DNA from: Pirellulaceae bacterium
Lineage (GTDB): Bacteria > Planctomycetota > Planctomycetia > Pirellulales > Pirellulaceae
Direction: 5' to 3'
Assembly: GCA_020846515.1 (NCBI GenBank)
Contig: JADLDX010000040.1
Location: 1-7,068 of the forward strand
Length of the DNA stretch: 7,068 nucleotides
This document shows positions 6,271 to 7,068 of the stretch, in pieces. Position numbers and translations under genes: made by a program. How positions within the stretch are numbered: the stretch's first letter is position 1; every line of letters begins with the position of its first letter. The notes under the pieces are model-generated. The model did not search any database, was not told the DNA's origin, and saw only the letters and a program-made list of their open reading frames with translations.

Positions 6271-7068
6271 TTACGTCGGTTGCAGGATCACCTTCATCGC
6301 GCCTGGTAGTCCGGCATAGAGTTTGGCGAACCAGGCGGGGCCGTCTTCCAGTTTGGCAGTGGCGGTGATCAGCGGTTGAACTTGGATGGCGCCGCGACGC
6401 AGGTACTCGATGCATTCGGGATATTCGCCGTTGGACGCACAGCTACCATAGATGGACAGTTCGCGCGTGACCACGGCTTGCAGCGGCAACTCGATCTTCG
6501 GTGCCAGATTACCGACCAAGGTCACAGCGCCGCCGCGTTTAACCGAATCGATGGTGGTTTGAATCGTTTCGGTGGCTCCGACCACTTCCAAACCGACATC
6601 CGCACCGCGGCCACCGGTTAGGGCCGCGACTTCCGCCGCTACCTTGACTTGTTTCGCGTTCAGTACATAGTCAGCGCCAAGCGACTGAGCGATCTTCAAC
6701 TTGGAATCGTCAATGTCGACCGCGATCACGCGGGCCGCGCCAGCCAGACGAATGGCTTGAATGACCAGCAGACCAATCATACCGCTGCCGACCACCACAG
6801 CCGTATCGCCCAGTTTCACTGGCGTGCGATTGGCCGCATGCACGGCGATCGAGACCGCTTCAATGAGCGCCGCATGTTCGAATGGCAGTTCGTCGGGCAA
6901 GTGATAAGAGATGTTCTGTGGTACGACGACATATTCGGCAAACGCGCCATGGCGACGAAACTCGTTGCACGAGACGCCGAGCACTTGCCGATTCTGGCAC
7001 AAGTTGATGCGACCCTGTCGACATGCGGGGCAATGTCCACATGAGACGGTTGAGTCGAACGTCACGCG
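6271..7068 (-). CDS. Zinc-dependent medium-chain alcohol/polyol dehydrogenase (galactitol-1-phosphate 5-dehydrogenase-like), N-terminus cut by window edge
   Basis: The frame is open from base 7068 down to the TAA at 6273-6271, giving 265 visible codons. By family length, roughly the first 80-90 residues lie outside the window, including the expected catalytic Cys and His zinc ligands. Counting from the first visible codon, the structural-zinc cysteines are Cys10, 13, 16 and 24 (CGHCPAC..C). EAVSIAVHAANR begins at Glu70, the position of the additional zinc-ligand Glu in sorbitol-dehydrogenase-like enzymes. The Rossmann loop GSGMIG spans 94-99, and Asp118 at the end of the second strand (AVDIDD) predicts NAD rather than NADP. 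GNLAPKIELPLQAVVTREL and the closing region are typical of the polyol or sugar-alcohol dehydrogenase subgroup. The GTG at 7065-7063 is internal to the conserved domain and is not a real start. The substrate cannot be read from this part. It is convergent with the M61 gene. Confidence 0.92.
   Translation of the reverse strand, partial: RVTFDSTVSCGHCPACRQGRINLCQNRQVLGVSCNEFRRHGAFAEYVVVPQNISYHLPDELPFEHAALIEAVSIAVHAANRTPVKLGDTAVVVGSGMIGLLVIQAIRLAGAARVIAVDIDDSKLKIAQSLGADYVLNAKQVKVAAEVAALTGGRGADVGLEVVGATETIQTTIDSVKRGGAVTLVGNLAPKIELPLQAVVTRELSIYGSCASNGEYPECIEYLRRGAIQVQPLITATAKLEDGPAWFAKLYAGLPGAMKVILQPT

Overview
The window looks like chromosomal DNA of a planctomycete, most likely a Pirellulaceae relative (Rhodopirellula/Blastopirellula type). 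The main evidence is a very large PSCyt1-DUF1549-DUF1553 cytochrome-type protein, an architecture concentrated in the Planctomycetes-Verrucomicrobia group. Supporting evidence is the long, palindrome-rich intergenic DNA and the absence of a clear Shine-Dalgarno site before one of the genes. The placement comes from recognising families, not from a database search.

Layout. Positions 1-2706 (minus strand) carry the first 902 codons of a secreted PSCyt1/PSCyt2/PSD1 protein whose C-terminus runs off the left edge. Positions 2707-3433 form a 727-bp divergent intergenic region with no convincing gene. It contains a run of five degenerate 12-15 bp tandem units immediately upstream of the cytochrome gene, several hairpins, and a compact 109-bp palindromic element with 13-bp inverted ends just before the next gene. 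Positions 3434-4156 (plus) encode a 240-residue lipoate-protein ligase/octanoyltransferase-fold protein. After 93 bp, positions 4250-6073 (plus, TTG start with a good Shine-Dalgarno) encode a 607-residue M61-family metallopeptidase with a C-terminal PDZ domain. A 197-bp convergent intergenic stretch with overlapping inverted repeats follows. Positions 6271-7068 (minus) hold the C-terminal 265 codons of a zinc-containing NAD-dependent medium-chain dehydrogenase, whose N-terminus lies beyond the right edge.

How the genes relate. The lipoate-handling gene and the M61 peptidase are same-strand neighbours and may be co-transcribed, but nothing in the sequence ties their functions together. The cytochrome gene is divergent from them, and the dehydrogenase is convergent. 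I see no mobile-element gene, CRISPR array, tRNA, rRNA or toxin-antitoxin pair, and no strong evidence for a new multi-gene system. The most unusual material is the non-coding DNA: the tandem array at 2729-2796 and the nested palindrome at 3300-3408.
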